DNA of 52,005 bases from an uncultured Clostridia bacterium (GTDB taxonomy: Bacteria > Bacillota > Clostridia > Oscillospirales > Acutalibacteraceae), in the NCBI GenBank assembly GCA_946493765.1, contig CAMMAZ010000010.1:1-52005 (forward strand), read 5' to 3'. How positions within the stretch are numbered: the first letter of the stretch is position 1; every line of letters starts with the position of its first letter. Positions 40,524 through 49,686 of the stretch are shown piece by piece. A model generated the notes under the pieces. That model made no database searches. It saw only the letters and a list, made by a program, of their open reading frames with translations, and was not told the DNA's origin. The translations under genes were made by a program, and so were the position numbers.

Positions 40524-42875
40524 TTATTCGATTTCTACCGGCTGGATGTCCCAGATATCTTTGGCATATTCCCGGATGGTGCGGTCGGAGGAGAATTTTC
40601 CGGCATTGCACATGTTCAGCCAACCCTTTTTTGCAAACCCATAGCGGTCCTGCATATCGCGATTGAGCCGCAGGCGGGTTTTAAGATAACTGTCGAAATC
40701 CTGCAGAAGATAATAGTGATCCGGCCGGTGCCAGGACGCGCCTTTTAAAATCGCGTCGTATAGCTCTTTAAACATACCGGTGCCGCCGTCGTTTAGCGTT
40801 CCGTCGACCAACGCCTCCATCACCCGATGGATCCGCGGATCACTGTCATACAGTTTTACCGGATCATAGCTTTCTTTAAGCTTCTCGATCTCTTCCACCG
40901 TTGCGCCGAAAATATAGTTGTTGTCAAGTCCCGCTTCGGCGACGATCTCGATGTTTGCGCCGTCATAGGTGCCGAGGGTGACTGCGCCGTTGAGCATCAG
41001 TTTCATGTTTCCGGTGCCGGACGCTTCGGTTCCCGCCGTGGAGATCTGCTCGGAAACGTCCGCCGCCGCAATGATTTTTTCGGCATAGGACACGTTATAA
41101 TTTGAGATAAACACCACTTTGAGCTTTTCGCTGACAACAGGGTCCCTTCCAATCAGGTCGGCGATGGTGTTGATCAGCTTGATGACCGCTTTTGCCCTGA
41201 AATAGCCGGGTGCCGCTTTCGCGCCGAACAGGAAGGTCGTGGGATAAAAATCCTGCAATTTGCCTTCTTTGATCTCAAAATACAGCTCTAAAATGCACAG
41301 CGCGTTTAATAGCTGCCGCTTGTATTCATGCAGCCGTTTGATCTGCACATCCAGACAGGTAGCGGTGTCGATTTCGATCCCGTCGTGCAACTTGATATAG
41401 TGTTTGAGCGTTTCCTTGTTTTGCTGTTTGATCGCCATGAAGGCATCCAGAATTTCCTTATCGTTCTGACAGGCTTCTAAGGCTTTTAGCTTTTCAAGAT
41501 CGGTTTTCCAGTCGCCGCTTTGCAAAAGGCGGCTGAGAAGACTTGCAAGCTCCGGATTGCACAGCGCCAGCCACCGGCGCTGGGTAACGCCGTTGGTTTT
41601 GTTCTGGAATTTTTGCGGATACAGCGCATAAAACCCTTTGAGCACATCGTCTTTCAAAATTTCGGTATGGATCTGCGCCACACCGTTGATATATCTAGCG
41701 CAGTAACACGCAAGATACGCCATATGCACCGTGCCGTCCTGCAAGATCATCAGCGATTCGTCGCCGTTTTTGCGGGCAAGCTCCCGGCGAAACCGGGTGG
41801 CGATCCGCATGATGATTTTCAGCGCATCGGGACAAACCCGGCGCAAAATCTTCACATCCCATTTTTCCAGCGCTTCCTGCATGACGGTGTGGTTGGTGTA
41901 GCAGAACACTTCTTTTGCGATGGACAGCGCCGCTTTGAATTCCACCCCCTCTAGTCCTAACAGCCGGATCAGTTCGGGAATCGAAATGACCGGATGGGTG
42001 TCGTTGAGCTGGATGGTGATATTTTTTGCAAATTGTGAAAAATCGTCGCCGTATTTTTGCTTGTAGCTGCGGATGATGTCCTGCAGCGACGCGCTGCAGA
42101 AAAAATACTGCTGCTTTAAGCGCAGCACCTTGCCCGCAAAGCTCGAATCATTGGGATACAAAACGCGGGAAATATCCTCGCCTTTGTTTTTCTCCTCCAC
42201 CGCTTTTTCATATTTCTGGTCATTGAACAGATGAAAATCAAAAGGAATCAGCGGTTCGCTCTGCCACAGCCGCAATGTGGAAATATGCCCGGTGCCGTAG
42301 CCGATGACCGGCATGTCGTAGGGTACCGCTTTGACCGCGCCGTCTCCAAAAGAAACAGTCACCGCGTCGTCCTCGCAGCGCACCGACCAGGGGTCGCCGT
42401 GTTTTGTCCAGTCATCCGCTTCCTCAACCTGAAAACCGTCTTGAAAAGACTGACGGAAAAGGCCGTAGCGGTAGCGGATGCCGTAGCCGTCCAGCGGAAG
42501 ATCAAGTGTTGCCGCGCTGTCTAAAAAGCAGGCGGCAAGCCGTCCCAGTCCCCCGTTGCCGAGCGCCGCGTCCTCCACCGATTCTAAACGCGCCAGGTCC
42601 GTTCCCTTATCCTGCAAAAGCGATTCGATCTTTTCGGTCAAATGCAGGCACATCAGGTTGTTATAAACCGCACGGCCGACTAAAAATTCGGCGGAAAAAT
42701 AATAAGCGCGCCGGGTGTTTTGATGCGCGTTCCTGCTTTTTTCCCAGTCGGGCGCGATTTGCGCCATCACCGCGTCGGACACAGCGGTGTGCAGCTGATC
42801 GGGACGCAGATCGCAAAGCGGTTTATGAAAATGCACACTTGCGAACAGCTCCATATTCTGCAATAAGTGATCCAT
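40524..42875 (-). CDS. glgP: glycogen/maltodextrin phosphorylase
   Basis: 783 residues, GT35 family, slightly shorter than E. coli GlgP. It cleaves alpha-1,4-glucans with phosphate to glucose-1-phosphate. The pyridoxal-phosphate lysine is Lys625 in TGNMKLMLNGAVTLGTYDG. Other marks are GNGGLGRLAACFLDS, GYGIRYRYGLFRQ, NDTHPVISIPELIR and NYNVSYAEKII. It begins one base after the malQ stop, with AAAGGAACGG inside the malQ end, so it is coupled to malQ. Preference for glycogen or maltodextrin cannot be told; the operon favours maltodextrin. Confidence 0.95.
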   Translation of the reverse strand: MDHLLQNMELFASVHFHKPLCDLRPDQLHTAVSDAVMAQIAPDWEKSRNAHQNTRRAYYFSAEFLVGRAVYNNLMCLHLTEKIESLLQDKGTDLARLESVEDAALGNGGLGRLAACFLDSAATLDLPLDGYGIRYRYGLFRQSFQDGFQVEEADDWTKHGDPWSVRCEDDAVTVSFGDGAVKAVPYDMPVIGYGTGHISTLRLWQSEPLIPFDFHLFNDQKYEKAVEEKNKGEDISRVLYPNDSSFAGKVLRLKQQYFFCSASLQDIIRSYKQKYGDDFSQFAKNITIQLNDTHPVISIPELIRLLGLEGVEFKAALSIAKEVFCYTNHTVMQEALEKWDVKILRRVCPDALKIIMRIATRFRRELARKNGDESLMILQDGTVHMAYLACYCARYINGVAQIHTEILKDDVLKGFYALYPQKFQNKTNGVTQRRWLALCNPELASLLSRLLQSGDWKTDLEKLKALEACQNDKEILDAFMAIKQQNKETLKHYIKLHDGIEIDTATCLDVQIKRLHEYKRQLLNALCILELYFEIKEGKLQDFYPTTFLFGAKAAPGYFRAKAVIKLINTIADLIGRDPVVSEKLKVVFISNYNVSYAEKIIAAADVSEQISTAGTEASGTGNMKLMLNGAVTLGTYDGANIEIVAEAGLDNNYIFGATVEEIEKLKESYDPVKLYDSDPRIHRVMEALVDGTLNDGGTGMFKELYDAILKGASWHRPDHYYLLQDFDSYLKTRLRLNRDMQDRYGFAKKGWLNMCNAGKFSSDRTIREYAKDIWDIQPVEIE

Positions 42876-42876
42876 G

Positions 42877-44376
42877 TTATCCGTTCCTTTCCTCGGCTGT
42901 TACAAGCCGTTTATATAAATCGGTGATCCCAAACAGTTTCTTTGCCAGCGCGGGGGAAAATGCCGCTTTGTCACATCGCCATTCCCAGTTACCGCCCACC
43001 GTCGAAGGAATGTTCATCCGCGCCGACGACGACAGCCCCAGAATATCCTGCATCGGAATGATCGCGGTGTCGGCAACGCTTGCAAACGCCGCTTTGATCA
43101 TGCCCCAGTGGTAGCCTTCCCGCTTGTTTAGCCGCAGATAATTTTTGCAAAACGCCACGTCTTTCGGGTCGGCGGTGGCAAACCATCCACAGGTGGTATC
43201 GTTGTCGTGGGTGCCGGTATAAACCACGCAGTTTCTCGTGTAATTATGCGGCAGATAATCGCTGTCTTCCCGGGAATCAAAGGCAAATTGCAGCACCTTC
43301 ATGCCGGGAAAGCTGCTGTCTTTTAGCAGCTGTTTGACCGCCGGCGTCAAAAATCCAAGATCCTCGGCGATCAGCGGCAGATGCGGGATTTTCCGCTTTA
43401 AATGCGAAAACAGGTCCATGCCCGGTCCCTTTTCCCATCTGCCGTTTTTGGCGGTCCGCGCCCCGTTTTTGATGCAATAAAAGGATTCAAAGCCTCTGAA
43501 ATGGTCGATGCGCACAATGTCATAGACCTGCAAGGCAAATCGAAGCCTTGTTTCCCACCAACGGTATTTTTGTTTTTTCATGTAGTCCCAGTTATAAACC
43601 GGGTTGCCCCAAAGCTGTCCGGTTTTGGAAAACGCGTCGGGCGGACAGCCGGCGACCACCGTGGGTTTTAAATTTTCGTCCAGCAAAAATTGCTGCGGGT
43701 CGCTCCAGACATCGGCGCTGTCGGCCGCCACATAGATCGGAATATCCCCGATGATGCGAACGCCGTTATCATTCGCATAGTTTTTAAGCGCGCGCCACTG
43801 TTTGAAAAAGAAATATTGCAGCATCTGATAAAGCTGTGTTTGTGTCTTTAACTGTTCGCGCCACTTTTGCAGCGCCGCGGGTTCGCGGCGCCGGATTCCC
43901 GGTTCCCATTTTAAAAATGTTGCGCCTTTGAAATGGTCTTTGAGCGCCATGAACAGCGCATAATCCGCAAGCCAGCTTTCATTTTCCCTGCAAAACAGGT
44001 CAAAATCGGCGGGCGGCTGTTTTTGAAACCGATCGAACAATTTTGAAAAAACCTTTTTGCGGTGATCAAACAACCGTTTATAATCCACCCGCAGCGGGTC
44101 TTCTCCCCAGACGATCTTTTCATAGTCTTCGCTTTGCAAAAAGCCTTGCCTTTCGAGCAGATCAAAATCAATAAAGTAAGGGTTGCCCGCAAAGGTGGAA
44201 AAGCTCTGGTAAGGGGAGTCGCCGTAGCTTGTGGGGCCAAGCGGCAGCACCTGCCACAGCGACTGGCCGCTTTTTTTGAGAAAATCCACAAAAGCGTAGG
44301 CTTCTTTGCCAAAAGTACCAATGCCGAATCGTCCCGGCAGTGAGGAGACCGGCATTAAAATTCCGCTTTGCCGCAT
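42877..44376 (-). CDS. malQ: 4-alpha-glucanotransferase (amylomaltase)
   Basis: 499 residues, GH77. The three acidic catalytic residues are present: Asp nucleophile in VRIDHFRGF, Glu acid/base in IAEDLGF, and Asp in GTHDNDT. It begins MRQSGILMPVSSLPGRFGIG, a family hallmark, and GDSPYQSFSTFAGNPYFID follows. It lengthens short maltodextrins so that GlgP can attack them. GGAGGCG precedes ATG 44376, 15 nt after the ATPase stop. Part of the ATPase-malQ-glgP unit. Confidence 0.96.
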   Translation of the reverse strand: MRQSGILMPVSSLPGRFGIGTFGKEAYAFVDFLKKSGQSLWQVLPLGPTSYGDSPYQSFSTFAGNPYFIDFDLLERQGFLQSEDYEKIVWGEDPLRVDYKRLFDHRKKVFSKLFDRFQKQPPADFDLFCRENESWLADYALFMALKDHFKGATFLKWEPGIRRREPAALQKWREQLKTQTQLYQMLQYFFFKQWRALKNYANDNGVRIIGDIPIYVAADSADVWSDPQQFLLDENLKPTVVAGCPPDAFSKTGQLWGNPVYNWDYMKKQKYRWWETRLRFALQVYDIVRIDHFRGFESFYCIKNGARTAKNGRWEKGPGMDLFSHLKRKIPHLPLIAEDLGFLTPAVKQLLKDSSFPGMKVLQFAFDSREDSDYLPHNYTRNCVVYTGTHDNDTTCGWFATADPKDVAFCKNYLRLNKREGYHWGMIKAAFASVADTAIIPMQDILGLSSSARMNIPSTVGGNWEWRCDKAAFSPALAKKLFGITDLYKRLVTAEERNG

Positions 44377-44391
44377 GGTTATGCGCCTCCG

Positions 44392-45504
44392 TTAATCTGT
44401 TATTGCATCCCCGGTGCGTTTATCAAACAGGTGCGCCGCCTGCATATCCAGCGCGAGTGCGGCGGTGTCCCCGGCAGCTACCGGTTCTGCCGATGGGATT
44501 TTCGCAACGACCGGCGTTTTGCCGATCTCGCCGTACAGATAGATTTCCGCACCCATCATTTCCGCCTGGTCGACCGGCAGATGAATGAGATTGCGCTGCG
44601 TTTTCAACCGGTATTCCGCTTCCCCGTGGAAATCTTCCGGGCGCACCCCCAAAACCACCGTTTGTCCGGTATAATCCGCAAGGTCACGGGCCTTTACCAT
44701 TCTATCCGGCAGCGGGATGCGATATGCGTCGAAACAGACAAAATACCGCCCGGATTCGGCAGCAAGCTTTGCGTCGATAAAATTCATTTGCGGTGTGCCA
44801 ATGAATCCCGCGACAAACTGGTTGCTCGGATGGTTATAAAGGTTTTGGGGCGTGTCCACCTGCTGAATCACGCCGTCTTTCATCACGACAATCCGGTCCG
44901 CCATCGTCATGGCCTCCGTCTGGTCGTGGGTGACATAAACAAAGGTGGTTTGCAGGTCCTGGTGGAGCTTTTTCAGCTGGGTGCGCATTTCGGCTCGCAG
45001 CTTTGCGTCCAGATTGGACAGCGGTTCATCCAGCAAAAAGACCGACGGCTGCCGCACCATCGCCCGGCCGAGCGCAACGCGCTGGCGCTGCCCGCCGGAC
45101 AGCGCCCGGGGTTTGCGGTTTAGATATTCTTCCAGTTCCAGCACTTTTGCAGCCGCGTGCACCTTACGGTCGATTTCCTCCTGCTTTTCATGCTTGCGTT
45201 TTAAGGCAAACGCCATGTTTTTATAAACGCTCATATGCGGGTACAGCGCATAGCTTTGAAACACCATCGCGATATCGCGGTCCTTTGGCGCGACGTCGTT
45301 GACGACCCTGTCTCCGATCAGCAGCTCGCCGCCGGAAATCTCTTCGAGACCGGCGATCATGCGCAGCGTTGTGGATTTTCCGCAGCCGGACGGACCGACC
45401 AGAATCATAAATTCCTTGTCTTTGATTTCAAGATTTAAGTTTTCGATAACGGTGTGTTTCGCATCATAGGTTTTTTTAATATTTTTCAGTGTGATGGATG
45501 CCAT
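44392..45504 (-). CDS. carbohydrate ABC transporter ATP-binding protein (MsmK/MalK-type)
   Basis: 370 residues, CUT1 type. Walker A GPSGCGKST at about 38-46, Q-loop, LSGGQRQRVALGRAMV signature, Walker B FLLDEPLSN, and His in THDQTEA, then a C-terminal OB-type regulatory domain (about 240-370). It would energise the MalF/MalG permeases just upstream, and may serve other sugar porters as shared MsmK-type ATPases do. GAAGGGG precedes ATG 45504 but lies inside a hairpin arm. It starts 112 nt after malG, under an apparent separate promoter. Confidence 0.93.
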   Translation of the reverse strand: MASITLKNIKKTYDAKHTVIENLNLEIKDKEFMILVGPSGCGKSTTLRMIAGLEEISGGELLIGDRVVNDVAPKDRDIAMVFQSYALYPHMSVYKNMAFALKRKHEKQEEIDRKVHAAAKVLELEEYLNRKPRALSGGQRQRVALGRAMVRQPSVFLLDEPLSNLDAKLRAEMRTQLKKLHQDLQTTFVYVTHDQTEAMTMADRIVVMKDGVIQQVDTPQNLYNHPSNQFVAGFIGTPQMNFIDAKLAAESGRYFVCFDAYRIPLPDRMVKARDLADYTGQTVVLGVRPEDFHGEAEYRLKTQRNLIHLPVDQAEMMGAEIYLYGEIGKTPVVAKIPSAEPVAAGDTAALALDMQAAHLFDKRTGDAITD

Positions 45505-45506
45505 AT

Positions 45507-45557
45507 AAAACCCCTTCGCTTATCGAAAAACCGGGTTTTAAAAGAAAATGGGGTTTT
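45507..45557 (-). promoter_or_regulatory. leader hairpin over the ATPase gene ribosome binding site
   Basis: On the minus strand AAAACCCC (45557-45550) pairs perfectly with GGGGTTTT (45514-45507); the RBS GAAGGGG is in that 3' arm. An inner AAAACC/GGTTTT pair (about 45540-45528) strengthens it. Pairing would hide the RBS, so translation of the ATPase gene could depend on this fold. Confidence 0.5.
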
Positions 45558-45566
45558 GCCGCATTT

Positions 45567-45575
45567 ATTATAACA
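45567..45575 (-). promoter_or_regulatory. extended -10 promoter for ATPase-malQ-glgP
   Basis: TGTTATAAT on the minus strand, i.e. extended -10 TGn followed by TATAAT (45572-45567). No good -35 is seen. It lies in the 112-nt gap after malG, so the second half of the unit can be transcribed on its own. Confidence 0.5.
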
Positions 45576-45616
45576 CAGTTTCCCTGATTTTTCGATATTT
45601 TTTTCTTTTTGTTTGA

Positions 45617-46459
45617 TTAGCCCTTGACCGCGCCTGCAACAACGCCTTTGATAATATATTTCTGGCAGCTGATATAGAAAACGATGATCGGAATGATCGC
45701 CAGCACCAGCATGGCCATGAATCCGCCCCAGTCGACCGAACCATAGGCGCCCTGCATGGCGATTTGGATCGCTACCGGAACGGTTTTCTGTCCGGTTCCC
45801 AAAATCAGATACGGCAGCAGATAATCGTTCCATATCCACATGGCGTTTAAGATCGCAACGGTGATCGCCGTGGGTTTTAAAATCGGAAAAACGACCAGAA
45901 AGAAGGTTTGCAGCGGGTTGCAGCCGTCGATGGTGGCGGCTTCCTCGATTTCCAATGGCACGCTTTTGATAAAACCGGTGAGCATGAACACCGAAAGCCC
46001 TGCGCCAAAGCCCAGATAAACAAAAACAATGCCGATAGGATTATTAAATGAAATCGCATTGACGATATAGGTCATGGTGAACATGACCATCTGGAACGGC
46101 ACGATCATGCTGAACACAAACAGATAATATAAGAGCTTGGTGAACTTTCCTTTGACCCGCACGATGAACCACGCTGTCATGGCGGTGCAGACAACGATTA
46201 ACAGCACCGAAAATACCGTGATAAAAACCGAACGGCCGAACGCCGCAAAAAAGCCGGAGGAGGATAAGCCTTTGATATAGTTTTCAATGCCGGCAAAGGT
46301 TTCGGAATTCGGAAGGCTAAACGGGGAGCCGATGATATAAAACTTGGATTTGAATGAGTTCATGAACACCAACAGGATCGGCACCAAAAACAGGATGGCA
46401 AGCAGCAGCAAAAAAAGGAATTTGAGTGCGCGCAACCCCTTTTGCTTGGTCTTTGTCAT
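45617..46459 (-). CDS. carbohydrate ABC transporter permease (MalG-type)
   Basis: 280 residues, six membrane spans. The cytoplasmic EAA loop EAATIDGCNPLQTFFLVVFPILKP contacts the ATPase. It ends near KYIIKGVVAGAVKG, typical of CUT1 MalG-like permeases. Its start overlaps the end of the MalF-type gene by 4 nt (ATGA). It completes the channel with MalF for imported maltodextrins, judged by malQ and glgP downstream; the actual sugar is inferred. Confidence 0.93.
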   Translation of the reverse strand: MTKTKQKGLRALKFLFLLLLAILFLVPILLVFMNSFKSKFYIIGSPFSLPNSETFAGIENYIKGLSSSGFFAAFGRSVFITVFSVLLIVVCTAMTAWFIVRVKGKFTKLLYYLFVFSMIVPFQMVMFTMTYIVNAISFNNPIGIVFVYLGFGAGLSVFMLTGFIKSVPLEIEEAATIDGCNPLQTFFLVVFPILKPTAITVAILNAMWIWNDYLLPYLILGTGQKTVPVAIQIAMQGAYGSVDWGGFMAMLVLAIIPIIVFYISCQKYIIKGVVAGAVKG

Positions 46460-47301
46460 TGTTCGACCTCCTTTTTCCCGGTCAGATACAGCTGCAAAAA
46501 TGCAATGACCGCCACAATGATGAAGAACACCACCGCTTTGGCCTGTCCGACGCCCTGCCAGCCGATCTTACCATAGAAGGTGTTATAGATATCCAGCGCC
46601 AGCATCTGCGTTTGTCTGCCGGGCGCACCGGCGGTCAGCGCGAGGTTCTGGTCGAACAGTTTAAAGGAATTGGTCAGCGTTAAAAACGTGCAGATGGTGA
46701 TGGAGGGCATGACCATAGGAATGGTGATTTTAAAAAGCGTTTTGACAGGCCCCGCGCCGTCGATCGACGCCGCTTCCATCAGGTCGCCGGGAATGTTCTG
46801 GATACCGGCGATATAAATGACCATCATATATCCGATCAGCTGCCAGTTCATCATCACCACAAGACCCCAGAAACCGTATTTGGCGGAATAGGTGATGTCC
46901 ACCCCATAGTACGACAAAATACCGTTGATGAGAAGATTCCAGATATAGCCCAGCACGATCCCGCCGATCAGGTTGGGCATGAAAAAGACGGAACGGAACA
47001 GATTGGTGCCTTTCATGGGTCTGGTCAGCAGCATGGCCAGGAAAAACGCGATCACATTCACAGAAATCACCGAAACAACGGTGAATTTCACCGTGAACCA
47101 CAAGGCGTTGATAAAATTATTATCGGCGGTAAAGGCGGTGATATAGTTTTGAACGCCGACCCACTGCGCATTGGTAACGGTGGTGAATTTGGTGAACGAC
47201 AGGTAGATTCCCATCACAAAGGGAATCAAAAACGCCATTGCAAACGCAGCGCAGGTCGGCAGCGCAAAAACGGGAAAATATCGTTTTAAATTTTTGTGCA
47301 T
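46456..47301 (-). CDS. carbohydrate ABC transporter permease (MalF-type)
   Basis: 281 residues. Six membrane helices, and the EAA loop EAASIDGAGPVKTLFKITIPMVMP. It begins with a basic stretch (MHKNLKRYFPVF). ATG 47301 has GGAGGATC 9 nt upstream; the longer frame to 47358 starts in the intercistronic hairpin and is rejected. Pairs with the MalG-type gene. It lies 85 nt after the binding-protein gene, with a strong hairpin between. Confidence 0.93.
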   Translation of the reverse strand: MHKNLKRYFPVFALPTCAAFAMAFLIPFVMGIYLSFTKFTTVTNAQWVGVQNYITAFTADNNFINALWFTVKFTVVSVISVNVIAFFLAMLLTRPMKGTNLFRSVFFMPNLIGGIVLGYIWNLLINGILSYYGVDITYSAKYGFWGLVVMMNWQLIGYMMVIYIAGIQNIPGDLMEAASIDGAGPVKTLFKITIPMVMPSITICTFLTLTNSFKLFDQNLALTAGAPGRQTQMLALDIYNTFYGKIGWQGVGQAKAVVFFIIVAVIAFLQLYLTGKKEVEQ

Positions 47302-47340
47302 CTTTCGGATCCTCCTTTGCATGGAAATCTGCTTTTTTGA

Positions 47341-47380
47341 AAGAATCGCCCTGCACATCTCCCGGCAGAGCGATTCTTTG
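47341..47380 (-). other. intercistronic hairpin between binding protein and MalF genes
   Basis: Stem AAAGAATCGC/GCGATTCTTT (47380-47371 with 47350-47341), extended by CTGC/GCAG. It has no T-run on the minus strand, so it is less a terminator than a 3'-end stabiliser or attenuator. Similar structures after malE-type genes give more binding protein than permease. Confidence 0.6.
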
Positions 47381-47386
47381 CAGGTG

Positions 47387-48730
47387 TTATGATTTTGCAG
47401 CGGCGCTTTCCGATGCCCATTCGTCTATCACGAGTTGTTTGACATCATCCCAGGATTTTGTGCCTTGCGCATATTGCAGCAGCGCGGCGCCGAAATCATC
47501 CTTGAAGGTCTGGCTGGGGAAGATGGTAAAGTTCCACGGGATCGAGGTCACGCCGTCCTTTTTCATCCAACGCAGCACCTCTTTTGCCAGCGGGTCCTCC
47601 GGTGTTTCGGATTCTTCAAAGGTGTCGAACGGCGCGATAAATCCGAGCTTATTGGTCACAAAATCCTTGCCGGTATCGCTGGAATAAAGCCAATAGATAA
47701 AATCTTCCGCTGCTTTTTGTTCTTCCTCGGTCGCTTTGGCATTGATACAATAGAAGTTTTCGGTGCCGACGCAAAGTCCCTGGCCTGCCTCATCTTCAAC
47801 GCCGGTGTAGATCGGCATATATTTGATATCATCTGCCTGCACGGTGTTACCCTGCACCTCGCTGATCTGGCTCCACGCCCAGTTGCCGTTTTGCACCATG
47901 GCGCATTTGCCAAGCGCAAATTCCGACATGGAATCGTCGACGATCTTGGTGCCGAGCGTTGTAGGCGCAACGGTGGAATTGTTGATATACAAATCGAAAA
48001 TATTTTTAAACTGATCGGAAAATTCAAAGTTGATTTTTTCGGTGTCGCTGGATGTTAAATCCACATTGTTTTTCTGGAATTCATAATAAATCGGAATGTT
48101 GGCAAGATGCGTCTGCCAGCGCCAGTCTTCGCCCGGCTTTAAGGACGTGCTGGCGAAAACCCCGTCGATGCCGAGTTCATCTTTGTGTTTTTGCATGTCT
48201 TCCACGACGGTTTTAAGCTGCTCGAAGCTGACGATCTCTTCAGCCGATGTCAAATCGGTCGCTTTATCGGACAATGCAAAATATTTTTCCATGATGGCAT
48301 TGTTATAGATGATGCCATAGCCCTCCACGACATATGGGATACCATAGGCCTTGTTATCCACTGTTATGGCCAGCGATTTATCGGTTAAGTGCCGATACAG
48401 TTCGGTGTTTGACAGGTCTTTGCAGTATTCTTTCCAGTTGGCATAACCTTTCGGGCCGTTGATCTGGAAGAGTGTCGGCGCTTCATCGGTCGCCATTTTT
48501 GCGGTGAGTGTTTGTTCATAGGTGTTGTTCGCCGCCGTTTCAACGATGACTTTCACACCTTTTTCTTCTTCATAGGCTTTTGCGATCTCCTCATAGATTG
48601 ATGCGCTTTCGGGTTTGAAATTCAAATAGCGGACAACGACTGCTTCATCTTTTTTTCCGCAGGACACGAAAACAGACACGATCAATGTGGCAATCAGCAA
48701 TGTCGCCAATATTTTTTTTACGTTTTTCAT
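47387..48730 (-). CDS. sugar ABC transporter substrate-binding lipoprotein
   Basis: 447 residues. Lipobox VSVFVSC (Cys24), then SBP_bac_1 fold typical of maltodextrin and other oligosaccharide receptors: VVRYLNFKPESASIYEEIAKAYEEEKGVKV, MATDEAPTLFQINGPKGYANWK, GIPYVVEGYGIIYNN, ALGKCAMVQNGNWAWSQI. It captures the sugar outside the membrane for the MalF/MalG/ATPase system. ATG 48730 with GGAGGAAC upstream; the longer frame is rejected. It leads the operon. The promoter was not resolved; the gap to DUF624 carries GGAATATT/AATATTCC at 48793-48800/48856-48863. Confidence 0.93.
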   Translation of the reverse strand: MKNVKKILATLLIATLIVSVFVSCGKKDEAVVVRYLNFKPESASIYEEIAKAYEEEKGVKVIVETAANNTYEQTLTAKMATDEAPTLFQINGPKGYANWKEYCKDLSNTELYRHLTDKSLAITVDNKAYGIPYVVEGYGIIYNNAIMEKYFALSDKATDLTSAEEIVSFEQLKTVVEDMQKHKDELGIDGVFASTSLKPGEDWRWQTHLANIPIYYEFQKNNVDLTSSDTEKINFEFSDQFKNIFDLYINNSTVAPTTLGTKIVDDSMSEFALGKCAMVQNGNWAWSQISEVQGNTVQADDIKYMPIYTGVEDEAGQGLCVGTENFYCINAKATEEEQKAAEDFIYWLYSSDTGKDFVTNKLGFIAPFDTFEESETPEDPLAKEVLRWMKKDGVTSIPWNFTIFPSQTFKDDFGAALLQYAQGTKSWDDVKQLVIDEWASESAAAKS

Positions 48731-48876
48731 GATGTTCCTCCATTTTAAAACATTAGTTGTTGCATATGCGTCGATTTTTGAACCGGGAAACAGGAATATT
48801 TTTTGGTACAAAAACCGTTTCATTGATATTTCTTATTATCTGTGAAATAAATAATAATATTCCAAAGAAACAGGTG

Positions 48877-49548
48877 ATGTTTTTGTATTTTCATTCTTTT
48901 CATAAAACCGTTCCTTTTGTTCCCAAAACAGGTGTTTCGGGGTTCTTTCAAAAGGCTTTTCATCATTTTTTTGACCTTTTACTTTTGAATCTGATTACCG
49001 TTTTGATCAGTCTGCCGGTGATCACCTCTGGTGCGGCCCTCGCCGCGCTTTGCGCGGTAACCAATAAAATGGCAAAGGATCTGCCCGGCTTTTATGTGCG
49101 GGACTATTTTCGCTTTTTTAAAGTCTATTTTAAAAAAGGAACGCTTTGCGGCCTTTTATCGATCGCCGGCACTTTTATTATCGGTTTTGCCTGCTGGTTT
49201 TATTATCATTTGGGGACGCAAAATTTTATTTTTTATCTGCCGGCGGGTATTTGTGCCGCATGCCTTATTCTGTTTACCGGCACGATGTGCTTTGTCTTTC
49301 CACTGCTATCATTGCAAAAAAATTCGATTTGCACAACATTAAAAACCGCTTGTTTCTATCAAATCGTGCATTTGCCGCGCACTGCGCTGGTGCTGTTGCT
49401 CATCCTTTTGTTTTTGATTCTTTTTACCGCCTTCTTTCCTTTCAGCCTGCCGTTTTGGCTGATTTGTCCGGCGGGATTTGTCGCACTTGCCGCAAGCTGC
49501 GCCGCCGTCACACCGAACGACAAAAATCTGTCGCTGCGGGAAAGCTGA
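48877..49548 (+). CDS. DUF624 family (YesL-like) membrane protein
   Basis: 223 residues with about five membrane spans. The family mark is GFFQKAFHHFFDLLLLNLITVLISLPVITSGAALAALCAVTNKMAKD. DUF624 proteins usually sit inside carbohydrate ABC operons and are thought to help uptake; here the gene is divergent from the binding protein. The start is uncertain: ATG 48877 has AGGTG immediately before it, while TTG 48883 would have better RBS spacing. Followed by a terminator at 49578-49605. Confidence 0.82.
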   Translation: MFLYFHSFHKTVPFVPKTGVSGFFQKAFHHFFDLLLLNLITVLISLPVITSGAALAALCAVTNKMAKDLPGFYVRDYFRFFKVYFKKGTLCGLLSIAGTFIIGFACWFYYHLGTQNFIFYLPAGICAACLILFTGTMCFVFPLLSLQKNSICTTLKTACFYQIVHLPRTALVLLLILLFLILFTAFFPFSLPFWLICPAGFVALAASCAAVTPNDKNLSLRES

Positions 49549-49577
49549 ATATCCCTTAAAACAAGATCAAAAAAGAA

Positions 49578-49605
49578 AAAACCTTTCCCAAAAGGAAAAG
49601 GTTTT
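49578..49605 (+). terminator. terminator after the DUF624 gene
   Basis: AAAACCTTTCC (49578-49588) pairs with GGAAAAGGTTTT (49594-49605) with one bulge; it ends in T4. Confidence 0.65.
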
Positions 49606-49643
49606 AGATTAAAAAACGCTTTATCATTGTTAAAAAATTTTTA

Positions 49644-49672
49644 AACCCGCTTGCAAAATTTGCAAGCGGGTT
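49644..49672 (-). terminator. terminator after the AraC remnant and pduL
   Basis: Perfect 14-bp stem (49644-49657 with 49659-49672) with T-rich sequence downstream on the minus strand. Confidence 0.75.
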
Positions 49673-49686
49673 GTTTGATTGCTCTT

